64,000 bases of DNA from Corynebacterium freneyi (GTDB lineage: Bacteria; Actinomycetota; Actinomycetes; Mycobacteriales; Mycobacteriaceae): positions 2,728,001 through 2,792,000 of the forward strand of contig NZ_CP047357.1 of the NCBI RefSeq assembly GCF_030408835.1, read 5' to 3'. Shown here piece by piece: positions 8,326 through 18,957 of the stretch. Made by a program: the position numbers and the translations under genes. The first letter of the stretch is position 1, and each line of letters starts with the position of its first letter. The notes beneath the pieces are model-generated. The model ran no database searches and was not told the DNA's origin. It saw nothing but the letters and a program-made list of their open reading frames with translations.

Positions 8326-8906
8326 AGCAGATCCTCCAGCTCGTCGCGCACCACCGGGTGCGCCACCGCTATCCGGGCCACGCCCCTTTCCAGCCGCCCC
8401 GACCGCACCTGCGCCAACACCGTCGGCGACGTCAGCTCCGCCACCGCGGCGATCACCTCCGACACGGCCGGACCACCGGGATCGGCGGCGTCGTCAAGCG
8501 AAATGCCCCGCCCCGCACGCCCCCGGGGATGGACGACCACCTCGCCCGGCCGCGCAACCGCCCCCGGATCGTGCGACAACGTCACCACCGCATCCGCGTC
8601 GACGCGCGGCGCGGCCCCCTCATCGGCGAGAATCCGCCACCGCCCCCGCGCCGTCGGATGCCGCCGCAACGACGCCGCAACCCCCTTCGCACCGATGCCC
8701 GCCGGCCCGCGCACCGCGATGACCGGTGGCCCCGACGCCGAATCGAGCAACTCCGCCATGTCCACCGCCGCGGCCTCGCCGACGCCGGCATCCGCCAACC
8801 AATCGACCACCGCCGCCCACAAACGACCGTCCCGCACCGACTCGCCCATCCCCGGTTCCCCCGAATCCGCCCGATCCCCCTGATCCGAACGCGCCCAGTA
8901 GACCAC
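8316..8906 (-). CDS. Uncharacterised protein, partner of the downstream membrane protein
   Basis: A 196-residue protein of unknown function. VIAVRGPAGIGAKGVAASL near residue 65 looks like a P-loop turn after a beta-strand but lacks the GK[ST] ending, so nucleotide binding is doubtful. Further strands (DADAVVTLSHDP, GEVVVHPRG) alternate with helices in an alpha/beta pattern like a GTPase core. The GTG at 8906 gives the longest frame; an ATG at 8849 (MGESVRDG) is an alternative with a purine-rich leader. Ten bases overlap the next gene. Divergent from trmB, with about 110 bases between. The strand carries one copy of the dispersed 11-base word, read here as SLDDA. Confidence 0.55.
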   Translation of the reverse strand: MVYWARSDQGDRADSGEPGMGESVRDGRLWAAVVDWLADAGVGEAAAVDMAELLDSASGPPVIAVRGPAGIGAKGVAASLRRHPTARGRWRILADEGAAPRVDADAVVTLSHDPGAVARPGEVVVHPRGRAGRGISLDDAADPGGPAVSEVIAAVAELTSPTVLAQVRSGRLERGVARIAVAHPVVRDELEDLLWP

Positions 8907-9017
8907 GGGCGCCCCGCACCGGCAACAGATCCGGTACCCGCCACCCGCCGTTCACGCGCCCGCGCGCGGGCGAATCACGCGCGCGGGATTATTGACCCCG
9001 CCCTCCCGTCGTGAACA

Positions 9018-9890
9018 ATGGGAGCGATGACTAATACTGATACCCCTGATACGAACGACGCCGCCGGGGGAGGCGCGGATTCCGCGACCCCCGACACGGC
9101 GTCCGGCACCGGCCGCGTCCCCGACTTCGGCAAGGGCGCCCTGCCCTACGGCCGCCCCATGCAAACCGAATTCGACGACGGCCTCGACTACCCGCGCATC
9201 GGCGGCGTCAGCTTCCGCCGCGGCACCCTCACCCCCGGCCAGTCCGCCATCTGGGACGAACACTGGGACCGGGTCGGCACCGTGCTTTCCGACGACGTCA
9301 TCGACGTGGACGCCTGGTTCGGCCGCCCCGGCCCCACCATCGTCGAAATCGGCTGCGGCACCGGCACCTCCACCGTCGCCATGGCCCCGAAGGAAGCCGA
9401 CCACAACATCATCGCCGTCGAGCTGTACAAGCCCGGACTGGCGAAGCTGCTGTCCGCCATGACCCGCGAAGGCGTCGACAACATCCGCATGGTCCGCGGC
9501 GACGGCGTCGAAGTCCTCCAGCGCATGATCGCCCCCGAATCCCTCGACGGCGTCCGCCTGTTCTTCCCCGACCCGTGGCCCAAGGCCCGCCACCACAAGC
9601 GCCGCATCCTCCAAAGCGGCACCCTGCGGCTCATCGCCTCGCGCCTCAAGCCCGGCGGCATCTTCCACGCCGCCACCGACCACGCCGGCTACGCCGAATG
9701 GATCGACGAACTGCGCGACGTCGAACCCGCCCTCGAACCCATGCCGTGGCCGTGGCCCGAGTCGCCGATGCTGCTCGACCGACCCACCACCAAGTTCGAA
9801 AACCGCGGCCTCAACCTCGACCACGACATCCACGAATACGTCTGGCGCAAGCGCGACACCGCGGGCGCGACCCGAGAGGACGACCGATGA
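9018..9890 (+). CDS. trmB: tRNA (guanine-46-N7) methyltransferase
   Basis: A 290-residue enzyme that methylates G46 in the tRNA variable loop using S-adenosylmethionine. Motif I is [15 protein letters not shown] (about residue 111), and the family signature [19 protein letters not shown] lies near 178. A variable N-terminal extension of about 60 residues precedes the core, as in other actinobacteria. ATGs at 9018 and 9027 are both possible; neither has a well-spaced ribosome site, so the transcript may be leaderless. Its stop overlaps the start of the NYN-domain gene (ATGA), and the MmpL3-type exporter follows, the same order as Rv0208c-Rv0207c-Rv0206c. Confidence 0.93.
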   Translation: MGAMTNTDTPDTNDAAGGGADSATPDTASGTGRVPDFGKGALPYGRPMQTEFDDGLDYPRIGGVSFRRGTLTPGQSAIWDEHWDRVGTVLSDDVIDVDAWFGRPGPTIVEIGCGTGTSTVAMAPKEADHNIIAVELYKPGLAKLLSAMTREGVDNIRMVRGDGVEVLQRMIAPESLDGVRLFFPDPWPKARHHKRRILQSGTLRLIASRLKPGGIFHAATDHAGYAEWIDELRDVEPALEPMPWPWPESPMLLDRPTTKFENRGLNLDHDIHEYVWRKRDTAGATREDDR

Positions 9891-10543
9891 GCGGCACCCA
9901 CCACTACGCCGAATCCCCCGAGACCACGCCCACCCTGCTGCTGGTCTGGGACGCCCCGAACATCGACATGGGCCTGGGCGCCATCCTCGGCTCCCGCCCC
10001 ACCGCCGCGCACCGCCCGCGCTTCGACGCGATCGGCCGCTGGCTCGTCGAACGCACCATGGACTTGTCCGACGAGGTGGGCACGCACATCGAACCCGAGG
10101 CGACCGTCTTCACCAACATCGCCCCCGGCAGCGCCGACATCGTGCGCCCCTGGGTGGAGGCGCTGCGCAACGTCGGTTTCGCCGTGTTCGCCAAGCCGAA
10201 GATCGGCGACGACTCCGACGTCGACCCCGACATGCTCGCCCACATCCGGCGCCGTCGCGACGAGGGCATCCTCGAGGGCGTCGTCGTCGCCTCCGCGGAC
10301 GGCCAGAACTTCCAGGACATGCTCGAGGAGCTCGAGCACTCGCAGATCCCCACCACCGTGATCGGCTTCCGCGAGCACGCCGCCTGGGCCGTCAACTCCG
10401 GGATCATCGAGTTCATCGACCTCGAGGACATCCCCGGAGTGTTCCGCGAACCGCTGCCGCGCATCGACCTGGAGAACCTGCCGGACGAGGGTGCCTGGCT
10501 GCAGCCGTTCCGTTCGCTCATGTCCCTGCTCAAGGAGCGCTGA
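9887..10543 (+). CDS. NYN-domain (PIN-like) putative ribonuclease
   Basis: A 218-residue soluble protein. [17 protein letters not shown] near the N-terminus is the NYN-type start with its acidic metal site, and [18 protein letters not shown] carries the second acidic cluster. NYN proteins are PIN-like nucleases acting on RNA. The ATG overlaps the trmB stop by four bases, and the next gene starts eight bases after this stop, so trmB, this gene and the exporter form one operon. This is the counterpart of Rv0207c by position. Its conserved place before MmpL3 suggests a link with exporter expression or envelope growth, but nothing in the sequence shows which RNA it handles. Confidence 0.82.
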   Translation: MSGTHHYAESPETTPTLLLVWDAPNIDMGLGAILGSRPTAAHRPRFDAIGRWLVERTMDLSDEVGTHIEPEATVFTNIAPGSADIVRPWVEALRNVGFAVFAKPKIGDDSDVDPDMLAHIRRRRDEGILEGVVVASADGQNFQDMLEELEHSQIPTTVIGFREHAAWAVNSGIIEFIDLEDIPGVFREPLPRIDLENLPDEGAWLQPFRSLMSLLKER

Positions 10544-10550
10544 CCCGCAC

Positions 10551-13133
10551 ATGTTCTACCGATGGGGAGCCTTCGCGTACCGGCATCGCGTCATCACGCC
10601 GCTGGTGCTGGTCGCGGCCCTGCTCGCGTTGTTCTTCTTCTCCGGGACGAAGCTGGAGGACCGCCTCGACCAGGAAGGCTGGGACGACCCGGGGTCGGAT
10701 TCGACGGCCGCCGCGATGCTGGAGGAGGAGACGTTCGGCCGCGACAATTCCGGCGACGTCGTCGTCCTCGTCGACGCGCCCGACGGCGCCACCGTCGACG
10801 ACCCGGAGCTGACGCAGCGGGTCAACGACCACTTCGCGCGCCTGCAGGCGGAGAACCCGGAGTACATCGCCCACGTCACCAGCTACTTCGCCAACAACCA
10901 GGCGGTGATGGCCACCGAGGACAAGCAGACCGCGTTCGTCGCCATCGGCCTGACCGGCACCGGCAACGACGTGCTGAAGAACTACCGCGCCATCGAGGAC
11001 CAGCTGCCCATCGAGGGCGTGGACATGGAAATCGCCGGCGCGACGCCGGTGGCCGGCGCCCTGGATTCGGGCATGGCCGACGACATTTGGCGCGCCGAGC
11101 TGATCGGGCTGCCGATCGTCGCGCTGCTGCTGCTCATCGTCTTCGGCGGCGTGGTGTCGGCGTCGATGCCGCTGATCGTGGGCATCCTGTCCATCGCCGG
11201 TTCGCTGGGCATCCTGTCGATGCTGGCGTCGGTCACCCAGGTCAACGCCTTCGCGCAGTCCGTCGTCACGCTGCTGGGGCTGGGCCTGGCCATCGACTAC
11301 GGCCTGTTCATGGTGTCCCGGTTCCGGGAGGAGATGGCCGAGGGGGTGCCCGTCCCCCGGGCCGTGGCGAACACGACGGCGACGGCCGGCAAGACGGTCG
11401 TGTTCTCCGCCGCGATGGTCGCCGTGGCCCTGTCGGGACTGCTGCTGTTCCCGCAGGCCTTCCTGAAATCCGTGGCATACGGCGCGATGTCCGCGGTCGG
11501 TTTGGCCGCGCTGCTGTCGCTGACGGTGCTGCCGGCGCTGTTCGGCCTGCTGGGCCCCAACATCGACAGGTGGAGCGTCCGCCGCGCGGGCCGCACCCGC
11601 GAACAGTCGATGAACTCGGTGTGGGGCCGTATCCCCGCGTGGGCGATGAAGCACGCGACGGCGGTCACCATCGCGGTGTCCATCGGCCTGCTGGCCCTGA
11701 CGCTGCCGCTGATCGGCATCAAGTTCGGCGGCATCAACGAAACCTACCTGCCGCCTGCGAACGAAACCCGCACGGCGCAGGAACGCTTCGACGAGAACTT
11801 CCCGACGATGCGCACCGACCCGGTGAAGCTGGTCATCGAAGACGGCGGCAATCCGCGCGCCGTCGGCGAGATCTACCAGCGGGCCAACGAGGTCGCGGGG
11901 CTGACGGACCGGTTCAAGATCGCGCAGCCGACGAAGGACGGCGTGACGGTCCTGTCGGCCGGCATCGAGAACAGGGAGGACGGCACGCGCATCGTCGAGC
12001 AGCTGCGCGGCATCGACGTGCCCGACGGGGCGACGGTCTTCGTCGGCGGCACCCCGGCGATGGAGGTGGAGTCCATCGAGGCGCTGTTCGACACCCTGCC
12101 GTGGATGATCCTCTACATGGTCGTCGCCACGTTCATTCTCATGGCTCTGGTGTTCGGTTCGATCATCCTGCCGGCGAAGGCCGTGATCATGACTGCCCTG
12201 GGCCTCGGCGCGACGCTGGGCATTCTTACGGCGATGTTCGTCGACGGCGTCGGCGCGGGCCTGTTCGGCTTCACGCCGGGGCCGCTGATGAGCCCGGTGC
12301 TGGTGCTGATCATCGCGATCATCTACGGCCTGTCCACGGACTACGAGGTGTTCCTGGTGTCCCGGATGGTGGAGGACCGCGACGCCGGCGCCGCCACCCC
12401 GCACGCGATCCGCTTCGGCACGGCGAACACCGGCGGCATCATCACCGCGGCGGCGCTGATCATGATCGTCGTCGCCGGCGCGTTCGGGTTCTCCGACATC
12501 GTGATGATGAAGTACATCGCCTTCGGCATGATCGCCGCCCTGTTCCTCGACGCGACGATCATCCGTCTGCTGCTGGTCCCGGCGGTGATGAAGCTGCTCG
12601 GCGACGATTGCTGGTGGGCCCCGCGCTGGGTCAAGCGTTTGTCGGCGCACCTGGGGCACGGTTCGGCGGCGCCGGCTCCGGTGGCCCGCGTCCCGGCGAT
12701 GGCGGGCGCTCCCGCCGAGGCGCATGCCGACGGGCTTGACGACGGGCTTGCCGACGAGCATGCCGGGCGGTTCGACGAGGCCGGGCTCGCCCGAGGCGAC
12801 GCCCCCGCCGCCGCGTCCACGGCGCCCGCGGTGCCCGCCATGCCGGAGCGCACCGAAACCGGAGAGCCGATCTACGAGGGCGAACTCGTCGACGACGACC
12901 CCGCGGCCGGGTTCATCGGCCACGACCCGGACGACGACCTCGTCGCGCGCTACGCGGGCGACGGTGCCGCCGACGACGGCTACGGCGACGCGGTCCCCGA
13001 CGACGAACCCATCCAGGTGCCCGAGGGCCGCCTGACCGTGCGCGACATCATGTTGCGCCTGGAGTGGGAGAAGCGCGAGGCCCTGGGCCCCGGTTCCCCC
13101 GGCCCCGATTCCGGGACGGCTGATAACCGATGA
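10551..13133 (+). CDS. mmpL3: MmpL3/CmpL1-type trehalose monomycolate exporter (RND family)
   Basis: An 860-residue inner-membrane transporter of the RND superfamily with about 12 membrane segments. Two Asp-Tyr pairs that carry protons in MmpL3 are present: LGLAIDYGLFMVSRFREE (about residue 249) and IYGLSTDYEVFLVSRMVE (about 598). Two porter domains lie between membrane segments 1-2 and 7-8. The last 160 residues form a long acidic cytoplasmic tail ending in a conserved-looking helix (LTVRDIMLRLEWEKREAL). It moves trehalose monomycolate from the cytoplasm toward the periplasm. The C. glutamicum counterpart is CmpL1 (cg3174). Start ATG at 10551; the stop overlaps the next gene (ATGA), so the flippase-like protein is co-translated. 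Confidence 0.93.
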   Translation: MFYRWGAFAYRHRVITPLVLVAALLALFFFSGTKLEDRLDQEGWDDPGSDSTAAAMLEEETFGRDNSGDVVVLVDAPDGATVDDPELTQRVNDHFARLQAENPEYIAHVTSYFANNQAVMATEDKQTAFVAIGLTGTGNDVLKNYRAIEDQLPIEGVDMEIAGATPVAGALDSGMADDIWRAELIGLPIVALLLLIVFGGVVSASMPLIVGILSIAGSLGILSMLASVTQVNAFAQSVVTLLGLGLAIDYGLFMVSRFREEMAEGVPVPRAVANTTATAGKTVVFSAAMVAVALSGLLLFPQAFLKSVAYGAMSAVGLAALLSLTVLPALFGLLGPNIDRWSVRRAGRTREQSMNSVWGRIPAWAMKHATAVTIAVSIGLLALTLPLIGIKFGGINETYLPPANETRTAQERFDENFPTMRTDPVKLVIEDGGNPRAVGEIYQRANEVAGLTDRFKIAQPTKDGVTVLSAGIENREDGTRIVEQLRGIDVPDGATVFVGGTPAMEVESIEALFDTLPWMILYMVVATFILMALVFGSIILPAKAVIMTALGLGATLGILTAMFVDGVGAGLFGFTPGPLMSPVLVLIIAIIYGLSTDYEVFLVSRMVEDRDAGAATPHAIRFGTANTGGIITAAALIMIVVAGAFGFSDIVMMKYIAFGMIAALFLDATIIRLLLVPAVMKLLGDDCWWAPRWVKRLSAHLGHGSAAPAPVARVPAMAGAPAEAHADGLDDGLADEHAGRFDEAGLARGDAPAAASTAPAVPAMPERTETGEPIYEGELVDDDPAAGFIGHDPDDDLVARYAGDGAADDGYGDAVPDDEPIQVPEGRLTVRDIMLRLEWEKREALGPGSPGPDSGTADNR

Positions 13134-14299
13134 ACCGCATGCGCGACGCCGCCCGCACGGTGACGTCCGCCGCCTCGGCGTCGTGGATCCGGTGGGCGCT
13201 GACCCTCGTGATCCTCGGCGTCGCGCTGTGGTTCACGCTCCAGAACCAGGACAGCGTCGTCGACGGGTGGCGGACCTTCCTCCGCGCCGACTTCGGCTGG
13301 GTTCTGTTCTCCGCCGCGATGGTGGCGCTGTCGCTCTACTCGATGGCGGAGGTCATGCGCCTGCTGCTGCGCGCCGCGGACGTTCCGGTGACACGCCGCG
13401 CCGCCAATTCCCTGGTGCTCGCCGCCAACTCCTGGTCCGTGTCCGTGCCCGGCGGCATCGCGTTTTCCACCGCCCTGCAGGTGCGCCGGCAGCTGAAGTG
13501 GGGCGCATCGCCCGTCGTCATCAGCTGGTTCATCCTGCTGTCCGGTGCGCTGAGCTTCCTCGGACTCGCGACCCTGTCCCTCGGCGCCCTGTTCTTCATC
13601 AGGGGCGACGCCCCGGTCCGCCTCATCGCGGCGGGAGTGGCGGTGCTGGGTCTCACCGGGCTGCTGTGGTGGTTCTCGCGCAACACGGCCATGATCGAAA
13701 CCGTCGCAAAGCCCCTGCTCAAGACGTTCAACGCCATCCGCCGCAAGCCCGCGGAGGAAGGCGCGGCGAAACTGCGGGCCACCATCCGCCAGCTGACCAG
13801 CGTCCGCCTGGGCCCGGTGCGCCTGATCATCGTCTTCGCGTGGTCCTTCACCAACTGGATCACCGACGTCATCTGCCTCTACGCCGCCATGCGCGCCGTC
13901 GGCGTCGACGACGTCGCCGTCAGAACCGTGGTCATGGCGTTCGTCTTCAGCAAGGTCGCCGGCTTCATCCAGGCCACCCCCGGCGGCGTCGGCCCCGTCG
14001 AAGCCGTGCTCACCGGCACCCTCATCGCCTCCGGCATGGTCGGCACCGACGCCGTGGCCACCGTCCTCATCTACCGGCTCGTCTCGTTCATCCTGCCCGC
14101 CGCCGTCGGCTGGATCGTCTACCTCGTCGACTACGGCGGCGACCGCCGCAAGGACGTGGAAGCCGACGCCGCGGACGACCCGACGGACGGAGCCATGGGT
14201 GGGGCGATGGGCGGGCCAATGGACGGGGCCCCGTCCGGCACGACCGACGGCACGGCGGATAATGGAAACCGACCGGCCGGCGACCACCGACCCGACTGA
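13130..14299 (+). CDS. Flippase-like (UPF0104/LPG synthase TM region) membrane protein
   Basis: A 389-residue integral membrane protein with about eight hydrophobic segments. The block near residues 265-330 (VRTVVMAFVFSKVAGFIQATPGGVGPVEAVLTG) is the hallmark of the lysylphosphatidylglycerol-synthase membrane-region family; PGGVGPVE is the conserved turn. Proteins of this fold without the synthase domain are thought to move lipids or be dimannoside-pathway flippases. The C-terminal 45 residues are Gly/Met/Asp-rich and probably cytoplasmic. Its ATG overlaps the exporter's stop, so it is a strong candidate partner of TMM export. Substrate unknown. A reverse copy of the dispersed word lies within it. 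Confidence 0.8.
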   Translation: MNRMRDAARTVTSAASASWIRWALTLVILGVALWFTLQNQDSVVDGWRTFLRADFGWVLFSAAMVALSLYSMAEVMRLLLRAADVPVTRRAANSLVLAANSWSVSVPGGIAFSTALQVRRQLKWGASPVVISWFILLSGALSFLGLATLSLGALFFIRGDAPVRLIAAGVAVLGLTGLLWWFSRNTAMIETVAKPLLKTFNAIRRKPAEEGAAKLRATIRQLTSVRLGPVRLIIVFAWSFTNWITDVICLYAAMRAVGVDDVAVRTVVMAFVFSKVAGFIQATPGGVGPVEAVLTGTLIASGMVGTDAVATVLIYRLVSFILPAAVGWIVYLVDYGGDRRKDVEADAADDPTDGAMGGAMGGPMDGAPSGTTDGTADNGNRPAGDHRPD

Positions 14300-14340
14300 C
14301 CGAACCACGAACAGCAACACGCACAGCAACAGGAGCAACA

Positions 14341-14718
14341 GTGTCCGCCACCCGCACGATCGCCATGGACTTCTTCGCGATCTTCGCCTTCGCCGTACTC
14401 GCCCGCGCGGCGCACAACACCGAAGCAGACCCGTTCACCCTGACCAACATCCTGGACACCCTGTGGCCCTTCCTCATCGGCGGCGCCATCGGCCACGCCA
14501 TCTGCGCCGGCGCGAAGAAGGACCCGCTGCCGGTGGCTCCCGGCGGCGTCATCGTGTGGCTGGCCACCGCCGCCACCGGCCTGATCATCTGGGCCCTGCG
14601 CAACTCCGCCATGCCGCACTGGTCGTTCATCATCGTCGCCACCGTCATGAGCGGCCTGCTGCTGATCGGCGTCCGCCTGCTGGCCAAGGCCCTGTTCAAG
14701 GAGCGCACCACCGCCTGA
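14341..14718 (+). CDS. DUF3054 family membrane protein
   Basis: A 125-residue protein with four hydrophobic segments: MDFFAIFAFAVLARA, LWPFLIGGAIGHAICAG, VIVWLATAATGLIIWAL and FIIVATVMSGLLLIGVRLL. Family DUF3054, common in actinobacteria, no known function. The GTG at 14341 has AGGAG seven bases upstream. It is 41 bases downstream of the flippase-like gene and followed by a good terminator, so it probably ends the trmB-exporter operon. Confidence 0.82.
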   Translation: MSATRTIAMDFFAIFAFAVLARAAHNTEADPFTLTNILDTLWPFLIGGAIGHAICAGAKKDPLPVAPGGVIVWLATAATGLIIWALRNSAMPHWSFIIVATVMSGLLLIGVRLLAKALFKERTTA

Positions 14719-14761
14719 GCCCGACATCGCGGCGCGCGCCCCGACCCCCGCGCCCCGATCC

Positions 14762-14799
14762 CCGCGCCCGGAGGCCGACGAGCCTGCGGGCGCGGTTTT
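14762..14799 (+). terminator. Intrinsic terminator ending the exporter operon
   Basis: A nine-base stem (CCGCGCCCG with CGGGCGCGG) plus an inner AGGC/GCCT pairing, followed directly by TTTT. Confidence 0.8.
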
Positions 14800-14832
14800 C
14801 CATTCGGCCGACATCGGCGAATAATCGGACGC

Positions 14833-16434
<1,602 letters not shown>

Positions 16435-16487
16435 GTTCCCCCGACCGTTCCCTCCTCGACCACCGGCGCCCATTTGGGGGCGCACGA

Positions 16488-16532
16488 AAAGGGCCGGCCC
16501 GTCGCAGTTGCTTTGCGACGGGCCGGCCCTTT
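16488..16532. terminator. Bidirectional terminator with a dispersed word in its stem
   Basis: A perfect 19-base stem, 16488-16506 pairing with 16514-16532, around a seven-base loop. The right arm includes the end of GCTTTGCGACG (16510-16520); the left arm carries the complementary CGTCGCA. A-run on one side and T-run on the other make it usable on both strands, fitting the convergent genes around it. Confidence 0.85.
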
Positions 16533-16544
16533 CGTCGTCGACCG

Positions 16545-17273
16545 TTACCGGCGGACCACGGCGGCATCGGCCATGCGGTCGTGCCAGGCGCGGCCCTGCG
16601 GGTCACCGCTGATGGATACGCCGACGAGAATCGGGACGATGATGCCGACCGCCGGGATGAGGCCGCCGAGGTTCCAGAGGTTGCGCATGAAGGAACGGCC
16701 GAAGGTGAGGTTTCCGCCGGTGTGGACGTCGATGACCTTCCAGCCGAGCAGCTTCTTGCCCGGCGTCGCGCCCCAGGAGCTCTCGCAGATCGCGTAGTAC
16801 AGCGGCTTGCCGATGAGGGTGAAGGCTCCCAGCAACGCCCACCCGAGGAACGGGATCGCGGCGAGGATGAGGAGCGGAATGAACATGAGGACGATGAAAA
16901 TGATCGCGTCCAGGATCTGCCCGCCCCACCGCGGCAGGGCGGACACGCCCGCACCCGACACCGGGAGGGTCTTCTCGCCGATCGGCACGCCGCCGTGGCC
17001 CGCCGCGCCGTAGGCCTGCATCGGCTGCTGTGCGTACGGCTGGATCTGGCCGTAACCCTGCTGCGGGTAGCCCTGTTGAGCCGGCTGGCCGTAACCCTGC
17101 TGGCCATACCCGCCCTGGCCGTAGTCGGCCTGGCCATAGCCCTGCTGGCCGTAACCCTGCTGCCCGTAGCCGGCCTGACCGTATGGATTGGCCGCTCCCT
17201 GGCCGTACCCCGCCTGACCGTAGGGATCGTTGCCGCCCTGGGGGCCGAAGGGGTTGTCGTACGGGTTGGTCAT
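16545..17273 (-). CDS. RDD-family membrane protein with YGQ-rich N-terminal repeats
   Basis: A 242-residue protein. Residues about 5-90 are a run of degenerate repeats of GYGQQ, GYGQ and NPYGQ type (low complexity, probably disordered). An RDD domain follows: [44 protein letters not shown] and [23 protein letters not shown], with about three to four membrane segments, ending in [18 protein letters not shown]. Start ATG at 17273 with GAGGAG eight bases upstream. RDD proteins have been linked to transport or stress in other bacteria; here the role is unknown. It stands just downstream of accD4 on the same strand. Confidence 0.82.
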   Translation of the reverse strand: MTNPYDNPFGPQGGNDPYGQAGYGQGAANPYGQAGYGQQGYGQQGYGQADYGQGGYGQQGYGQPAQQGYPQQGYGQIQPYAQQPMQAYGAAGHGGVPIGEKTLPVSGAGVSALPRWGGQILDAIIFIVLMFIPLLILAAIPFLGWALLGAFTLIGKPLYYAICESSWGATPGKKLLGWKVIDVHTGGNLTFGRSFMRNLWNLGGLIPAVGIIVPILVGVSISGDPQGRAWHDRMADAAVVRR

Positions 17274-17401
17274 GACGATCAGCTCCTCGAATCGTTTTGG
17301 ACACGCAAAGCCTAGCGCCGAGCGCGGAAAAGTCGCGCCTCGGGGGCCGTCCGCTCGTTCGAAACCTCCCCCGAAAGAACGACTCCCCGCCGACTCCGGG
17401 C

Positions 17402-18952
17402 CTACATCGGGGCGATTTCGCGCTTCTTGCGCGCCTGCGGCATCTGCTTGTCGCGAAGCTGGTCGAGCGCACGACGCAACTGCACGCGCGTGTCCGAAGG
17501 CAGGATCATCGCGTCGACGTAGCCGCGCTCCGCCGCGACGTACGGGCTGGTCATGTTCTCGTTGTAGAAGTCCATGAACATCTTCTTCATCGCCGGCTGC
17601 TGGTCCTCGGGGACCTCGGCGAGCTGGCGGCCCTGGATCATCACCACGGCGGCTTCGGCGCCCATCACGGCGATCTGCGCCGTCGGCCACGCGAAGTTCA
17701 GGTCGCCGCCCAGGTTCTTCGAACCCATCACCGCGTACGCGCCGCCGAAGGCCTTGCGCACGATGACGGTCACCTTCGGCACGGTCGCCTGCGCGAGCGC
17801 GAAACCGAGCTTGGCGCCGCGGTGGATGATGCCCGACTTCTCCTGCTGCACGCCCGGCAGGTAGCCCGGGGTGTCGACGACGTAGACGATCGGGATGTCG
17901 TAGGCGTCGCAGATGTTGGAAAACCGCGATCCCTTGTCCGAGCAGTCCGCGTCGAGGCAACCGGCCAGGTGCATCGGCTGGTTGGCCAGCACGCCGACGG
18001 TCCGGCCGTCGACGCGGGCGAAGCCGGTGATCAGGTTCGGGGCGTAGTCCGGCTGGACCTCGATGAAGTCCTCGTCGTCGAAGATCCTGGTCAGGACCTC
18101 CATCATGTCGTAACCGGCGTTGGGGTCGTCGGGGATGATGGTGTCCAGCGACCGGTCGCGGTCGGTGATCTCGTCGGACGGCGCCCAGTACGGCGGCAGC
18201 GGCTCGTGGACGGAGCTGGGCAGGCGGTCCAGCAGGTCGTGGACGTAGTTGAAGGCGTCTTCCTCGTCGTCGGCGACGTAAGAGACGTTGCCGTTGCGGG
18301 CCTGCTGCTCGGCGCCGCCGAGCTCGGCGGAGCTGATGTCCTCGCCGGTGACCGAGCGGATGACCTCGGGGCCGGTGATGAACATCTCGGTGCGGTCCTT
18401 CACCGCCACCAGGAAGTCCGTGGTCACGGGCGCGTAGACGGCGCCGCCGGCGCACTTGCCCAGCAAAATGGAGATCTGCGGCGACTGCCCGGACAGGGGC
18501 AACTGGCGGCGCGAGATCTCGGAGTACATGGCCAGCGACGTCACGGCGTCCTGGATGCGGGCGCCGCCGGAATCGTTGATGCCGATGACCGGGCAGCCGA
18601 CCTTGGTGGCCAGGTCCATGAGGTCGCAGACCTTCTTGCCGAAGGTGACGCCGACCGAACCGCCGTAGACCGACTTGTCGTGCGCGTACACCGCCACCGG
18701 TCGGCCGCCGATGCGGGCGGTGCCGGTGACCACGCCATCGCCGTAGGGGGCGTCTTCTTCGCCGGGGGTGCGGCCGAGCTGACCGGTCTCCACGAACGAC
18801 CCCGCGTCGACCAGGCGGGCGATGCGCTGGCGGGGCGTGGTCAGCCCCGCCGCGTCACGGCGTGCCTTGGCCCGCTCGCTGCCCGGATCCTGTGCCTGCT
18901 TGAGGCGCTCCTTCAGGTCGGCGAGCTTTTCGGCGGTGGTGTTGAGAGTCAA
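17402..18952 (-). CDS. accD4: Acyl-CoA carboxylase beta subunit for mycolate synthesis (AccD4-type)
   Basis: A 516-residue carboxyltransferase subunit. With a biotinylated alpha subunit and other beta subunits encoded elsewhere, it makes the 2-carboxyacyl-CoA that Pks13 uses as extender. Both halves are present: [20 protein letters not shown] and [16 protein letters not shown] in the N-terminal half, and [30 protein letters not shown] in the C-terminal half, with oxyanion-hole Gly-Gly pairs. The apparent start is a TTG at 18952, five bases after the pks13 stop, with no strong ribosome site, so translational coupling is likely. Orthologue of Rv3799c and of C. glutamicum cg3177, where it is called accD3; the order accD4-pks13-fadD32 fixes the assignment. 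Confidence 0.92.
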   Translation of the reverse strand: MTLNTTAEKLADLKERLKQAQDPGSERAKARRDAAGLTTPRQRIARLVDAGSFVETGQLGRTPGEEDAPYGDGVVTGTARIGGRPVAVYAHDKSVYGGSVGVTFGKKVCDLMDLATKVGCPVIGINDSGGARIQDAVTSLAMYSEISRRQLPLSGQSPQISILLGKCAGGAVYAPVTTDFLVAVKDRTEMFITGPEVIRSVTGEDISSAELGGAEQQARNGNVSYVADDEEDAFNYVHDLLDRLPSSVHEPLPPYWAPSDEITDRDRSLDTIIPDDPNAGYDMMEVLTRIFDDEDFIEVQPDYAPNLITGFARVDGRTVGVLANQPMHLAGCLDADCSDKGSRFSNICDAYDIPIVYVVDTPGYLPGVQQEKSGIIHRGAKLGFALAQATVPKVTVIVRKAFGGAYAVMGSKNLGGDLNFAWPTAQIAVMGAEAAVVMIQGRQLAEVPEDQQPAMKKMFMDFYNENMTSPYVAAERGYVDAMILPSDTRVQLRRALDQLRDKQMPQARKKREIAPM

Positions 18953-18957
18953 TTCGA

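Noticed and set aside
8680..8720. Possible Walker A motif in the 196-residue protein
   Set aside because: GPAGIGAKG lacks the GK[ST] end, so nucleotide binding is not supported.
17030..17240. Tandem repeats considered as a CRISPR array
   Set aside because: They encode in-frame YGQ repeats of the RDD protein.
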